NCBI GenBank assembly: GCA_964635875.1 | Contig: CAZWRK010000170.1 | Coordinates: 1 to 7,463, forward strand | Length of the DNA stretch: 7,463 nucleotides | Direction: 5' to 3' | Origin: CAZWRK01 sp964635875 | GTDB lineage: Bacteria; Pseudomonadota; Gammaproteobacteria; Burkholderiales; Aquaspirillaceae | Shown here: positions 1-6,302 of the stretch, in pieces | Layout: each line of letters opens with the position of its first letter | Position numbering within the stretch: position 1 is the first letter of the stretch | The notes under the pieces: generated by a model | The model's database searches: none | What the model saw: only the letters and a program-made list of their open reading frames with translations | Told to the model about the DNA's origin: nothing | Made by a program: the position numbers and the translations under genes

Positions 1-74
1 TGAACATGAACGATCCCTTCGGATACGCTCTTCTTCACTTTTTTGCGTACACGCACTGTGTTTGCTTTAGCCAT
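1..74 (-). CDS. rpsK: 30S ribosomal protein S11, N-terminal 24 codons (partial)
   Basis: S11 is a platform protein of the 30S subunit, near the 3' end of 16S rRNA. Only the start is present; the gene runs off the left edge. Reading from the ATG at 72-74, the peptide begins MAKANTVRVRKKVKKSVSEG and continues IVHV, matching the basic N-terminal tail and first strand of S11 (E. coli: MAKAPIRARKRVRKQVSDG). An AAGGA ribosome binding site lies 6 bases or so before the ATG, in the 15-bp gap behind rpsM. Position after rpsM is the standard alpha-operon order (rpsM, rpsK, rpsD, rpoA, rplQ). Identification is firm because both sequence and order agree. Confidence 0.95.
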   Translation of the reverse strand, partial: MAKANTVRVRKKVKKSVSEGIVHV

Positions 75-89
75 TCTCAATCCTTACGA

Positions 90-452
90 TTATTTCTTGC
101 CAGTAATCGCTTTACGCGGGCCCTTACGGGTACGAGCGTTAGTGCGAGTACGTTGGCCGCGACATGGCAGGCCACGGCGATGGCGCAAGCCACGATAACA
201 ACCAAGATCCATAAGACGCTTGATGTTCATCGTTACTTCACGACGCAGATCACCCTCAACAGTGAACTTAGCTACTTCATCACGTAACCGCTCCATTTCG
301 GCGTCGGTTAAATCTTTGAATTTAGTAGCAGTGTTCACACCCGCAGCTAGGCAAATCGCCTTAGCGCGAGTCGAACCAACACCATAAATAGCTTGAAGGC
401 CAATTACAGCATGTTGATGGTTCGGAATGTTTACCCCAGCAATACGGGCCAT
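90..452 (-). CDS. rpsM: 30S ribosomal protein S13
   Basis: S13 sits in the head of the 30S subunit and forms intersubunit bridges; its C-terminal tail reaches towards the P-site tRNA. The 120-residue protein has the expected length. It starts MARIAGVNIP, has the helix-turn-helix-like core with GVGSTRAKAI at about residues 24-33, and ends in the very basic family signature CYRGLRHRRGLPCRGQRTRT (85-104) followed by a Lys/Arg tail. The ATG at 450-452 is preceded by GGGGAA. It is the first gene of the alpha operon, with a candidate promoter in the 58-bp spacer behind rpmJ, and rpsK follows after 15 bp. Nothing is unusual in the protein. Confidence 0.98.
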   Translation of the reverse strand: MARIAGVNIPNHQHAVIGLQAIYGVGSTRAKAICLAAGVNTATKFKDLTDAEMERLRDEVAKFTVEGDLRREVTMNIKRLMDLGCYRGLRHRRGLPCRGQRTRTNARTRKGPRKAITGKK

Positions 453-481
453 ACATTTTCCCCGGAACTAAAAAGTTGGTG

Positions 482-510
482 ATACTAGCACATAGAATGC
501 AGAGCGACAA
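482..510 (-). promoter_or_regulatory. candidate alpha-operon promoter (extended -10)
   Basis: Reading the minus strand in the rpmJ-rpsM spacer, a -35-like TTGTCG (510-505) is separated by exactly 17 bases from a -10-like TAGTAT (487-482). The -10 is preceded by TGC (490-488), the TGn element of extended -10 promoters. Each hexamer matches 4 of 6 sigma-70 consensus bases. The -35 begins right after the rpmJ stop codon. Transcription would start near 475, giving a leader of only about 23 nt before the rpsM ATG. In E. coli the alpha operon also has its own promoter upstream of rpsM. Assignment is by eye. Confidence 0.5.
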
Positions 511-624
511 TCAACCCTGCTTTTGCTTGTGCCGCGGATCCGTACAAATCACACGAACGATGCGATTACGACGAATAATTTTGCAGTTACGGCAAATTTT
601 CTTAACTGAAGGCTGTACACGCAT
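511..624 (-). CDS. rpmJ: 50S ribosomal protein L36
   Basis: L36 is the smallest protein of the large subunit, binding 23S rRNA near the L7/L12 stalk base. This 37-residue gene runs from the ATG at 622-624 to the TGA at 511-513. The protein starts MRVQPSVKKICRNCKIIRR and ends DPRHKQKQG. The zinc ligands are complete: Cys11, Cys14, Cys27 and His32, so this is the zinc-binding (C+) form. An AAAGGA ribosome binding site lies just upstream in the 31-bp gap behind infA. It is the last gene before the alpha-operon promoter. The 37-residue length and the RVQPSVKK start are typical, from memory, of Neisseriales rather than of Burkholderiales (about 38 residues). Confidence 0.97.
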   Translation of the reverse strand: MRVQPSVKKICRNCKIIRRNRIVRVICTDPRHKQKQG

Positions 625-655
625 GATTTTCCTTTCTCACAGAGTTGACTCATGC

Positions 656-874
656 TCACTTGGCTCGAAACACAATACGGGCACGAGAGAGGTCATAAGG
701 GGTTAACTCAACAGTTACCTTATCGCCAGGAAGAATACGAATGTAGTGCATTCGCATTTTTCCTGAGATGTGACCAAGTACCACGTGATCGTTTTCGAGC
801 TTAACTCGGAACGTAGCATTCGGAAGCGTTTCGAGGACTTCGCCCTGCATCTGAATCGTATCTTCTTTAGCCAT
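656..874 (-). CDS. infA: translation initiation factor IF-1
   Basis: IF1 binds the A site of the 30S subunit during initiation and supports the action of IF2 and IF3. The 72-residue protein is of standard length and consists of one OB-fold (S1-like) domain. It starts MAKEDTIQMQGEVLETLPNA and keeps the core HISGKMRMHYIRILPGDKV (about 35-53) and the end LTPYDLSRARIVFR. The ATG at 872-874 follows a short-spaced AAGGA in the 15-bp gap after secY. In E. coli infA lies elsewhere in the genome; its place between secY and rpmJ is normal for betaproteobacteria and many other bacteria, and ties initiation-factor supply to ribosomal protein supply. Confidence 0.98.
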   Translation of the reverse strand: MAKEDTIQMQGEVLETLPNATFRVKLENDHVVLGHISGKMRMHYIRILPGDKVTVELTPYDLSRARIVFRAK

Positions 875-889
875 ATTCCTTACGACTCG

Positions 890-2212
890 TTAACGCGACA
901 TCACGCCGCTGTTCTTAAGGTTTGCCTTTTTAAGCAAACTTTCATATTGATGCGACAACACATAGGACTGCACCTGGGTCATGAAATCCATTGTGACAAC
1001 AACGATAATCAAGAGAGAAGTGCCGCCGAAGTAAAAAGGGACATTCCACTTAAGAATCAGGAATTCAGGTAACAGACACACCAAAGTGATGTAGATTGCA
1101 CCAATCAGTGTCAGCCGCATGATGATTTTCTCGATATAACGAGAAGTCTGCTCACCAGGCCGGATACCAGGAATAAACGCGCCGCTCTTCTTGAGATTAT
1201 CTGCTGTCTCCTTTGGATTAAAAACCAAAGCAGTATAGAAGTAACAAAAGAAAACAATTGCAGCAGCATACAACAACACGTATATCGGCTGTCCGGGATG
1301 TAACGCATCCCCCACTCTCTTAAGCCAACCTAAGCCATCAGACTGTCCAAACCAACCCACAATCGTGGCCGGAAATAAGATAATACTGGAGGCAAAAATA
1401 GGAGGAATAACACCCGCCATATTTAACTTAAGAGGCAAGTGAGAGCTTTGTCCCTGAACCACTCGGTTGCCGACTTGGCGCTTGGCATAATTTACCAAGA
1501 CCTTGCGCTGACCGCGCTCAACGAAAACCACAAGATAGGTTACCGCGATTACACCAACAAACAAAGCCACAACCAATAAAATTGGCAGACTACCCTGAGA
1601 CGTCAGAGTCAAGGTTTTCCCAATTGCAGCGGGAACCCCTGCGGCAATACCTGCGCAGATAATCAACGAAATCCCGTTCCCAATTCCGCGCTCTGTAATC
1701 TGCTCACCCAACCACATCAGAAACATGGTTCCCGTTACTAGAGTTACAACCGTAGTCAGATAGAACTCTGGCTGAGCAGTAATCACTAAATTAGGTTGTT
1801 TGAACAACATCACAGCAATACCGAACGACTGAAAGGTCGCCAGCAGAACTGTGCCATAACGCGTAAACTGAGTAATCTTGCGTCGCCCAACATCGCCCTC
1901 TTTTTTCAGCTGCTTCAAATAAGGAACAACTTCCGAAGCAAGCTGCAAAATGATCGAGGCGGAGATATACGGCATAATGCCGATAGCAAACACCGTAAAT
2001 CTCGACAAGGCCCCACCCGAGAACATGTTAAACATGTCGAGGAGGCCTGTCTGCGATGAGTGGAACAACTTCGCTAGCTCGGCAGGATTGATACCAGGAA
2101 CAGGGATATGTGCTCCGATCCTGTATACAATCAACGCACCCAAAAGAAACCAGATACGTCGCTTAAGATCGCCAAAACGATTGGCGTTCGCAGCTAGAGA
2201 AGAATTGGCCAC
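890..2212 (-). CDS. secY: protein translocase channel subunit SecY
   Basis: SecY forms the protein-conducting channel of the SecYEG translocon in the inner membrane, through which SecA or the ribosome passes unfolded proteins. The 440-residue protein has the usual length and ten hydrophobic segments, at roughly 20-38, 73-92, 117-137, 151-171, 180-198, 209-232, 266-289, 309-330, 365-384 and 393-413. Visible landmarks are the plug region around LDMFNMFSGGALSRF (58-72), the cytosolic loop with RGQRKV (233-238), and the conserved SecA/ribosome-binding loop around GAFIPGIRPGEQTSRYI (344-360). The start is GTG (2210-2212), chosen because MANSSLAANANRFGDLKRR matches betaproteobacterial SecY N-termini; an AAGG overlapping the rplO stop codon lies 9 bases upstream. 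It follows rplO by 11 bp, the standard spc order. Confidence 0.98.
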   Translation of the reverse strand: MANSSLAANANRFGDLKRRIWFLLGALIVYRIGAHIPVPGINPAELAKLFHSSQTGLLDMFNMFSGGALSRFTVFAIGIMPYISASIILQLASEVVPYLKQLKKEGDVGRRKITQFTRYGTVLLATFQSFGIAVMLFKQPNLVITAQPEFYLTTVVTLVTGTMFLMWLGEQITERGIGNGISLIICAGIAAGVPAAIGKTLTLTSQGSLPILLVVALFVGVIAVTYLVVFVERGQRKVLVNYAKRQVGNRVVQGQSSHLPLKLNMAGVIPPIFASSIILFPATIVGWFGQSDGLGWLKRVGDALHPGQPIYVLLYAAAIVFFCYFYTALVFNPKETADNLKKSGAFIPGIRPGEQTSRYIEKIIMRLTLIGAIYITLVCLLPEFLILKWNVPFYFGGTSLLIIVVVTMDFMTQVQSYVLSHQYESLLKKANLKNSGVMSR

Positions 2213-2223
2213 TGATTTTCGCC

Positions 2224-2658
2224 TTATTCAACGAAACTGCCACCAGCTGCTTCAACAGCAGCGCGCGCACCGGCAGTCGCCAGAATACCGCGCAAGGTAA
2301 CAGCACGTTCAATTTTTCCAGCCAAAATAAGCTTGGCTGCTTTAACGCTGCTCTTAACTAAGCCTGCTTGTTTCAGAGCGAGCAAATCAATCTCGTCCAC
2401 CGGCAAGGCAGAAACGTCATCAAGACGTAATTCTGCAACTTGGCCTTTAGTCAAAGACTTAAAGCCACGTTTCGGCAAGCGACGTTGCAAAGGCATTTGA
2501 CCGCCTTCGAAACCTACTTTATGGAAACCGCCCGAACGAGATTTTTGACCTTTATGTCCGCGACCCGCAGTCTTACCCAAGCCGCTACCGATACCACGGC
2601 CTACACGACGCTTAGCGTGAGTAGAACCAGCAGCCGGTTTGATGGTGTTCAGCAACAT
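2224..2658 (-). CDS. rplO: 50S ribosomal protein L15
   Basis: L15 binds 23S rRNA and is a late-assembly protein of the 50S subunit. The 144-residue product has normal length. The N-terminal half is a long basic Gly/Arg-rich extension (about residues 16-65, with RRVGRGIGSGLGKTAGRGHKG and QMPLQRRLPKRGF) that threads into rRNA; the C-terminal half is the globular domain, with SSVKAAKLILAGKI (103-116) and an Ala/Gly-rich signature near the end. Its ATG (2656-2658) directly abuts the rpmD stop codon, so its ribosome binding site must lie within rpmD and translation is probably coupled. secY follows after 11 bp. Confidence 0.98.
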   Translation of the reverse strand: MLLNTIKPAAGSTHAKRRVGRGIGSGLGKTAGRGHKGQKSRSGGFHKVGFEGGQMPLQRRLPKRGFKSLTKGQVAELRLDDVSALPVDEIDLLALKQAGLVKSSVKAAKLILAGKIERAVTLRGILATAGARAAVEAAGGSFVE

Positions 2659-2844
2659 TTAAGCCTCGCACTTCAGCAAGTAGCTGATCTTGTTGATCAT
2701 GCCGCGGTTTTCAGGAGTGTCCAAAACTTCAACAGTTTGATTAATCTTTTTCAGACCCAAACCGCGAGCACATGCCTTATGAGCTTCAATACGACCAATC
2801 AAGCTCTTAACTAAGGACACTTTAATGGTTTGCTTTTCGCTCAT
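2659..2844 (-). CDS. rpmD: 50S ribosomal protein L30
   Basis: L30 is a small 23S-rRNA-binding protein of the 50S subunit. The 61-residue product has the short bacterial form. The family signature is clear: SLIGRIEAHKACARGLGLKK (14-33) then TVEVLDTPENRGMINKI (37-53). Its ATG overlaps the rpsE stop codon in an ATGA arrangement (4 shared bases, 2841-2844), a sign of translational coupling, and its stop directly precedes the rplO ATG. Bacterial L30 is one of the less conserved and sometimes absent ribosomal proteins; here it appears intact and in its usual place between rpsE and rplO. Confidence 0.97.
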   Translation of the reverse strand: MSEKQTIKVSLVKSLIGRIEAHKACARGLGLKKINQTVEVLDTPENRGMINKISYLLKCEA

Positions 2845-3356
2845 TCTTGAACTCCCAAGATCTCTGCAACTGTCTTACCACGCTTAGCTGCAACATCAGA
2901 AGGAGTCACGATGCGGGATAAAGCATCCAACGTCGCGCGAACAAGGTTGTAAGGATTAGTCGAACCATGACATTTAGCAGAAACGTTTTTAACGCCAACC
3001 GCGTCAAATACTGCACGCATCGGGCCGCCAGCAATAATACCGGTACCTTCAGGAGCAGGCTGCATAAATACAGTGGTTGCGCCATGCTTACCAGTCACAG
3101 CGTGATGCAAAGTACCATTTTTCAACGGAACTTTAATCATGCGGCGACGTGCTTCTTCCATCGCTTTTTGGACAGCAACAGGAACCTCTTTCGATTTTCC
3201 TTTGCCCATACCAATTCCACCATCACCATCACCAACGACAGTCAAGGCGGAGAAAGCCATAATTCGGCCACCTTTAACTACTTTGGTTACGCGGTTAACG
3301 CTGATCATTTTTTCGATCAGGCCGTCACCACGCTCTTCAATTTCGTGCTTAGCCAT
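2841..3356 (-). CDS. rpsE: 30S ribosomal protein S5
   Basis: S5 lies at the 30S mRNA entry side and contributes to decoding accuracy. The 171-residue protein has an N-terminal double-stranded-RNA-binding-like domain with the family signature VVKGGRIMAFSALTVVGDGD (26-45) running into GMGKGKSKEVPVA (49-61), and a C-terminal S5 fold domain with TGIIAGGPMRAVFDAVGV (105-122) and GSTNPYNLVRATLDAL (131-146). The loop around residues 22-30 (RVTKVVKGG), where spectinomycin-resistance changes fall in E. coli, has no deletion and looks wild type. GGAG precedes the ATG. It follows rplR by 12 bp and overlaps rpmD by 4 bp. Confidence 0.98.
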   Translation of the reverse strand: MAKHEIEERGDGLIEKMISVNRVTKVVKGGRIMAFSALTVVGDGDGGIGMGKGKSKEVPVAVQKAMEEARRRMIKVPLKNGTLHHAVTGKHGATTVFMQPAPEGTGIIAGGPMRAVFDAVGVKNVSAKCHGSTNPYNLVRATLDALSRIVTPSDVAAKRGKTVAEILGVQE

Positions 3357-3368
3357 TGTCTACTCCGA

Positions 3369-3722
3369 TTAGAATACGAGGCCGTTTTCACGTGCAGCTT
3401 CAGCCAAGGCCTTAACACGACCGTGATACTGGAAGCCGGAACGATCAAATGCGACGTTCTCGATACCAGCGGCTTTAGCACGTTCAGCGATGCGCTTGCC
3501 AATAAAAGCAGCTGCCGCAACATTGCCACCATTCGCAATTTCTTTGCGGACATCAACTTCGAGAGTCGAAGCGGAGGCAAGAACAACACCGCCGGTAGCA
3601 TCAATAATTTGAGCGTAGATATGGCTGCTGGTGCGATGCACGGAGAGGCGCACCATATTGAGCTCACTGATGCGTGCACGGGTTTTGCGTGCACGACGGA
3701 GTCGAGCTTGATTCTTATCCAT
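3369..3722 (-). CDS. rplR: 50S ribosomal protein L18
   Basis: L18 binds 5S rRNA, together with L5 and L25, and mediates its attachment to 23S rRNA in the central protuberance. The 117-residue protein is the usual bacterial length. It has a basic N-terminal tail (MDKNQARLRRARKTRARI) that contacts 5S rRNA, then the conserved RLSVHRTSSHIYAQIID (25-41), GKRIAERAKAAGI (75-87), and the typical end VAFDRSGFQYHGRVKALAEA (90-109) with terminal ENGLVF. The ATG (3720-3722) follows a GAGG by 7 bases. It sits between rplF (13 bp upstream) and rpsE. Confidence 0.98.
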   Translation of the reverse strand: MDKNQARLRRARKTRARISELNMVRLSVHRTSSHIYAQIIDATGGVVLASASTLEVDVRKEIANGGNVAAAAFIGKRIAERAKAAGIENVAFDRSGFQYHGRVKALAEAARENGLVF

Positions 3723-3735
3723 GACAGAGCCTCAA

Positions 3736-4269
3736 TTACTTTTTCTTGGTTTCTTTCAAAACCACTTGTTCGTCGGCATAGCGGACACCCTTACCTTTAT
3801 AAGGTTCAGGAGCACGATAAGCGCGAACCTCAGCGGCAACTTGACCAACTTTCTGTTTGTCGATACCTTTAATTAGGATCTCAGTTTGAGACGGAGTCTC
3901 AGCCTTGACACCCTCAGGCATCTGGTGAGCAACAGGATGAGAAAAACCTAAAGATAGGTTTAATACATCGCCCTGAGCTTGGGCACGATAACCCACACCA
4001 ACAAGTTGCAACTTACGCTCAAACCCTTTGCTCACACCAGTCACCATATTGTTGACCAGTGCACGCAATGTACCAGACATTGAGCGAGCAAACTTGCTTT
4101 CATCCTTAGCGGCAAAAACAAGCGCATTTTCATCTAGCTTGATGTCTACGGAGTCACACAAAGGCACGCTTAACGAACCCAGTGAACCTTTGATAGTCAG
4201 AACTCCGGCACCAAATTTAGCTTCAACGCCTTGTGGGAGAACGACGGGATTTTTAGCTACACGAGACAT
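3736..4269 (-). CDS. rplF: 50S ribosomal protein L6
   Basis: L6 binds 23S rRNA near the sarcin-ricin region and the factor-binding site. The 177-residue protein has the standard bacterial length and two repeated L6 folds: N-terminal MSRVAKNPVVLPQGVEAKF through about residue 82, and C-terminal RKLQLVGVGYRAQAQGDVL (85-103) to the end. The family signature PEPYKGKGVRY is at 154-164, followed by a basic KETKKK tail. A GAGGGGA ribosome binding site lies just upstream of the ATG in the 12-bp gap behind rpsH. rplR follows. Confidence 0.98.
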   Translation of the reverse strand: MSRVAKNPVVLPQGVEAKFGAGVLTIKGSLGSLSVPLCDSVDIKLDENALVFAAKDESKFARSMSGTLRALVNNMVTGVSKGFERKLQLVGVGYRAQAQGDVLNLSLGFSHPVAHQMPEGVKAETPSQTEILIKGIDKQKVGQVAAEVRAYRAPEPYKGKGVRYADEQVVLKETKKK

Positions 4270-4281
4270 GATTTCCCCTCA

Positions 4282-4677
4282 TTACGCCACAACACAAAGG
4301 ACTTCACCACCAATACCCGCGGCACGAGCCTTGCGGTCAGTCATTACACCATTAGAGGTAGTAACAATTGCCACACCAAGACCGTTCATAACGCGCGGAA
4401 TATCATTGGAACCTTTGTAAATACGAAGCCCAGGACGAGAAACTCGCTCAATACGCTCAATTACCGGACGACCGGCGTAATACTTGAGTTGAATATCTAG
4501 CGTAGGCTTCTTATCTGCCTCGGTTACACTGTAGTCATCGATATAGCCTTCGTCCTTTAGGACGTTCGCGATCGCAACTTTCAGCTTGGACGAAGGCATA
4601 GAAACACTAGCCTTGTCTGCACGCTGTGCGTTGCGAATGCGAGTCAGCATATCGGAAATAGGATCATGCATACTCAT
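4282..4677 (-). CDS. rpsH: 30S ribosomal protein S8
   Basis: S8 is a primary 16S-rRNA-binding protein that nucleates the 30S central domain; in E. coli it also represses spc-operon translation by binding its own mRNA at the rplX/rplE junction. The 131-residue protein matches the family length (E. coli 130). It starts MSMHDPISDMLTRIRNAQRA and ends with the RNA-binding signature GVAIVTTSNGVMTDRKAR (101-118) and GIGGEVLCVVA. The start at the first ATG (4675-4677) is preferred because MSM-DPI is the common N-terminus and GGGGAA is suitably spaced upstream. It lies 15 bp after rpsN and 12 bp before rplF. Confidence 0.98.
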   Translation of the reverse strand: MSMHDPISDMLTRIRNAQRADKASVSMPSSKLKVAIANVLKDEGYIDDYSVTEADKKPTLDIQLKYYAGRPVIERIERVSRPGLRIYKGSNDIPRVMNGLGVAIVTTSNGVMTDRKARAAGIGGEVLCVVA

Positions 4678-4692
4678 ATCGGAATTCCCCTA

Positions 4693-4998
4693 TTACCAGC
4701 TGGCCTTCACAACGCCCGGAATTTCACCACGCATCGCGATTTCACGCAGCTTGTTGCGACCCAAGCCGAATTTGCGGAACACTCCACGTGCACGGCCGGT
4801 GATAGCACAGCGATTACGCTGGCGAACCGGACTTGCATTACGTGGTAGTTGCTGAAGTTTTAGACGCGCAGCAAAACGATCTTCGTCAGATAAACTGGCG
4901 TTATCGATGGTCTCGATCAGTTCAGTACGCTTTTTGGCGTACTTAGCCACGAGCTTCGCACGCTTTACTTCGCGGTTGATCAGTGCAAGTTTTGCCAT
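4693..4998 (-). CDS. rpsN: 30S ribosomal protein S14 (long, zinc-free type)
   Basis: S14 is a head protein of the 30S subunit, assembling late with S3 and S10. At 101 residues it is the long C- form: it has one cysteine (Cys64, in QRNRCAITGRARG) and lacks the CxxC...CxxC zinc knuckle of the short 61-residue form. The conserved block RNRCAITGRARGVFRKFGLG spans 61-80, followed by RNKLREIAMRGEIPGVVKASW to the end. The ATG is 4996-4998, three bases after the rplE stop, so translation is likely coupled to rplE. rpsH follows by 15 bp, the usual spc order. Confidence 0.98.
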   Translation of the reverse strand: MAKLALINREVKRAKLVAKYAKKRTELIETIDNASLSDEDRFAARLKLQQLPRNASPVRQRNRCAITGRARGVFRKFGLGRNKLREIAMRGEIPGVVKASW

Positions 4999-5001
4999 GT
5001 C

Positions 5002-5541
5002 TTAACCCTTGAGCGGGAATTTGAAAGCAGCCAGCAAGGCGCGGGCTTCTTCATCGGTTTTTGCGGTTGTGGTGATAGTGATATTCATCCCACGCAGAGC
5101 ATCGATTTTATCGTACTCAATTTCCGGGAAAATAATTTGCTCACGCACACCCATGTTGTAGTTACCGCGACCATCAAAGCTCTTGCCATTGATGCCACGG
5201 AAATCGCGTACACGCGGCAGAGCAACGGTAACCAAACGGTCCATAAACTCATACATACGCTCGCGACGCAAAGTCACTTTGCAACCAACGGGATAACCTT
5301 CGCGAATTTTGAAGCCCGCGATCGATTTACGAGCAACAGTCACCACAGGCTTTTGACCAGCAATTTTTTGCAGATCAGAAACAGCGAATTCCATTACTTT
5401 TTTGTCAGCAACCGCTTCGCCCACGCCCATATTCAGGGTGATTTTCTCAATCCGAGGCACTTCCATTACCGATTGGTAACCAAACTGCTCAATCAGACTA
5501 GGAACGATGGTGCTTTTATAGTAGTCGTGCAGACGTGCCAT
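5002..5541 (-). CDS. rplE: 50S ribosomal protein L5
   Basis: L5 binds 5S rRNA in the central protuberance and contacts P-site tRNA and S13. From the ATG at 5539-5541 the protein has 179 residues, the same as E. coli, beginning MARLHDYYKS. A GTG two codons upstream (5545-5547) could extend it by Val/Met-Asn, but it overlaps the AAGGAG ribosome binding site (5552-5547), which is correctly spaced only for the ATG; I therefore use 5541. Conserved blocks are VPRIEKITLNMGVGEAVADK (28-47), GQKPVVTVARKSIAGFKIR (62-80), and the glycine-rich RDFRGINGKSFDGRGNYNMG (112-131). It follows rplX by 9 bp and precedes rpsN by 3 bp. Confidence 0.97.
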   Translation of the reverse strand: MARLHDYYKSTIVPSLIEQFGYQSVMEVPRIEKITLNMGVGEAVADKKVMEFAVSDLQKIAGQKPVVTVARKSIAGFKIREGYPVGCKVTLRRERMYEFMDRLVTVALPRVRDFRGINGKSFDGRGNYNMGVREQIIFPEIEYDKIDALRGMNITITTTAKTDEEARALLAAFKFPLKG

Positions 5542-5551
5542 GTTCACTCCT
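5520..5551 (-). promoter_or_regulatory. candidate S8-binding translational operator at the rplE start
   Basis: In E. coli S8 represses the spc operon by binding an mRNA hairpin covering the rplE start. Here AGGAGU (5551-5546), containing the rplE ribosome binding site, can pair with ACUACU (5525-5520) in rplE codons 6-8 at five of six positions (one G-A mismatch), enclosing the ATG and a block reading AUGGCACGUCUGCACGA that lines up with the E. coli site. The similarity is partly forced by the conserved LHDYY peptide, and the internal loop that S8 recognises cannot be verified by eye. Confidence 0.3.
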
Positions 5552-5871
5552 TACGCACCGACGATTTCGCCGTTCGATTTGAACACGCGAACTTTGCTGC
5601 CATCTTCCAGAACCTTGATTCCGACGCGGTCGGCTTTTTGGGTTTGCTGATTAAAAATAGCAACATTCGAGAGATGGATCGGCATGGTTTTTTCAACGAT
5701 ACCGCCAACTACGCCGCGAACCGGATTAGGGCGAACATGCTTTTTAGCAACATTCACACCTTCAACGATCAGGCGATTTTCAACCGGAAGAACTTGGAGC
5801 ACGGTACCGCGCTTACCTTTATCTTTACCGGTAATGACGACAACTTCGTCACCCTTGCGAATTTTACGCAT
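5551..5871 (-). CDS. rplX: 50S ribosomal protein L24
   Basis: L24 is an assembly-initiator protein of the 50S subunit that binds the 5' part of 23S rRNA near the exit tunnel. The 106-residue product begins MRKIRKGDEVVVITGKDKGK and holds a KOW motif at about 3-30 (GDEVVVITGKDKGKRGTVLQV), followed by VEGVNVAKKHVRPNP (36-50) and the typical MPIHLSNVAIF (63-73). An AAGGAG ribosome binding site is present in the 12-bp gap behind rplN. rplE follows by 9 bp. Length and order are standard for the spc operon. Confidence 0.98.
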   Translation of the reverse strand: MRKIRKGDEVVVITGKDKGKRGTVLQVLPVENRLIVEGVNVAKKHVRPNPVRGVVGGIVEKTMPIHLSNVAIFNQQTQKADRVGIKVLEDGSKVRVFKSNGEIVGA

Positions 5872-5883
5872 AGCCGTTTCTCC

Positions 5884-6252
5884 TTACAGAACTTCCGGCG
5901 CGAGCGAGACGATCTTCATAAATCGCTCGGTACGCAGCTCGCGTGTCACCGGCCCGAAAATACGGGTACCAATTGGCTCAAGCTTAGTGTTGAGGAGAAC
6001 GGCGGCATTACCATCAAATTTGATAAGAGCGCCATCAGCACGACGAACACCCTTAGCCGTGCGAACAACGACAGCGTTATAAACGTCGCCCTTTTTCACT
6101 CGACCGCGAGGAGCCGCATCTTTGATGCTCACTTTGATGATATCGCCAACATTCGCGTAGCGACGCTTAGAGCCACCCAATACCTTGATGCACATAACGC
6201 GACGTGCACCAGTATTGTCAGCGACCTCAAGCATGGTCTGCATTTGGATCAT
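5884..6252 (-). CDS. rplN: 50S ribosomal protein L14
   Basis: L14 is a 23S-rRNA-binding protein at the subunit interface and the binding platform for the silencing factor RsfS. The 122-residue protein is the exact family length. It starts MIQMQTMLEVADNTGARRVM and carries the L14 signature around AVVVRTAKGVRRADGALIKF (60-79) followed by DGNAAVLLN. It ends ERFMKIVSLAPEVL. The ATG (6250-6252) has a GGAAAGG ribosome binding site 8 bases upstream. It is the first gene of the spc operon; the 178-bp spacer behind rpsQ holds a candidate promoter and several hairpins. Confidence 0.98.
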   Translation of the reverse strand: MIQMQTMLEVADNTGARRVMCIKVLGGSKRRYANVGDIIKVSIKDAAPRGRVKKGDVYNAVVVRTAKGVRRADGALIKFDGNAAVLLNTKLEPIGTRIFGPVTRELRTERFMKIVSLAPEVL

Positions 6253-6302
6253 GATGTTTACCTTTCCAACTTAACCCGTTATTCGTCCCTGATTAAGACG
6301 AA

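Noticed and set aside
917..942. Inverted repeat GTTTGC/GCAAAC near the end of secY
   Set aside because: The stem is inside coding sequence, is 6 perfect pairs, and is not followed by a T-run on the minus strand, so it is not a credible terminator; infA follows immediately.
3317..3694. 125-codon minus-strand frame overlapping rplR
   Set aside because: It is the alternative frame of rplR; only the rplR frame has the L18 sequence, a suitable ribosome binding site and the expected spacing.
2967..3872. 301-codon open frame on the plus strand opposite rpsE, rplR and rplF
   Set aside because: Same reason: an antisense shadow crossing three gene boundaries, with no family resemblance.
5542..5547. 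GTG start for rplE two codons upstream of the ATG
   Set aside because: It overlaps the ribosome binding site AAGGAG, and the ATG gives the family length of 179 residues starting MARLHDYY.
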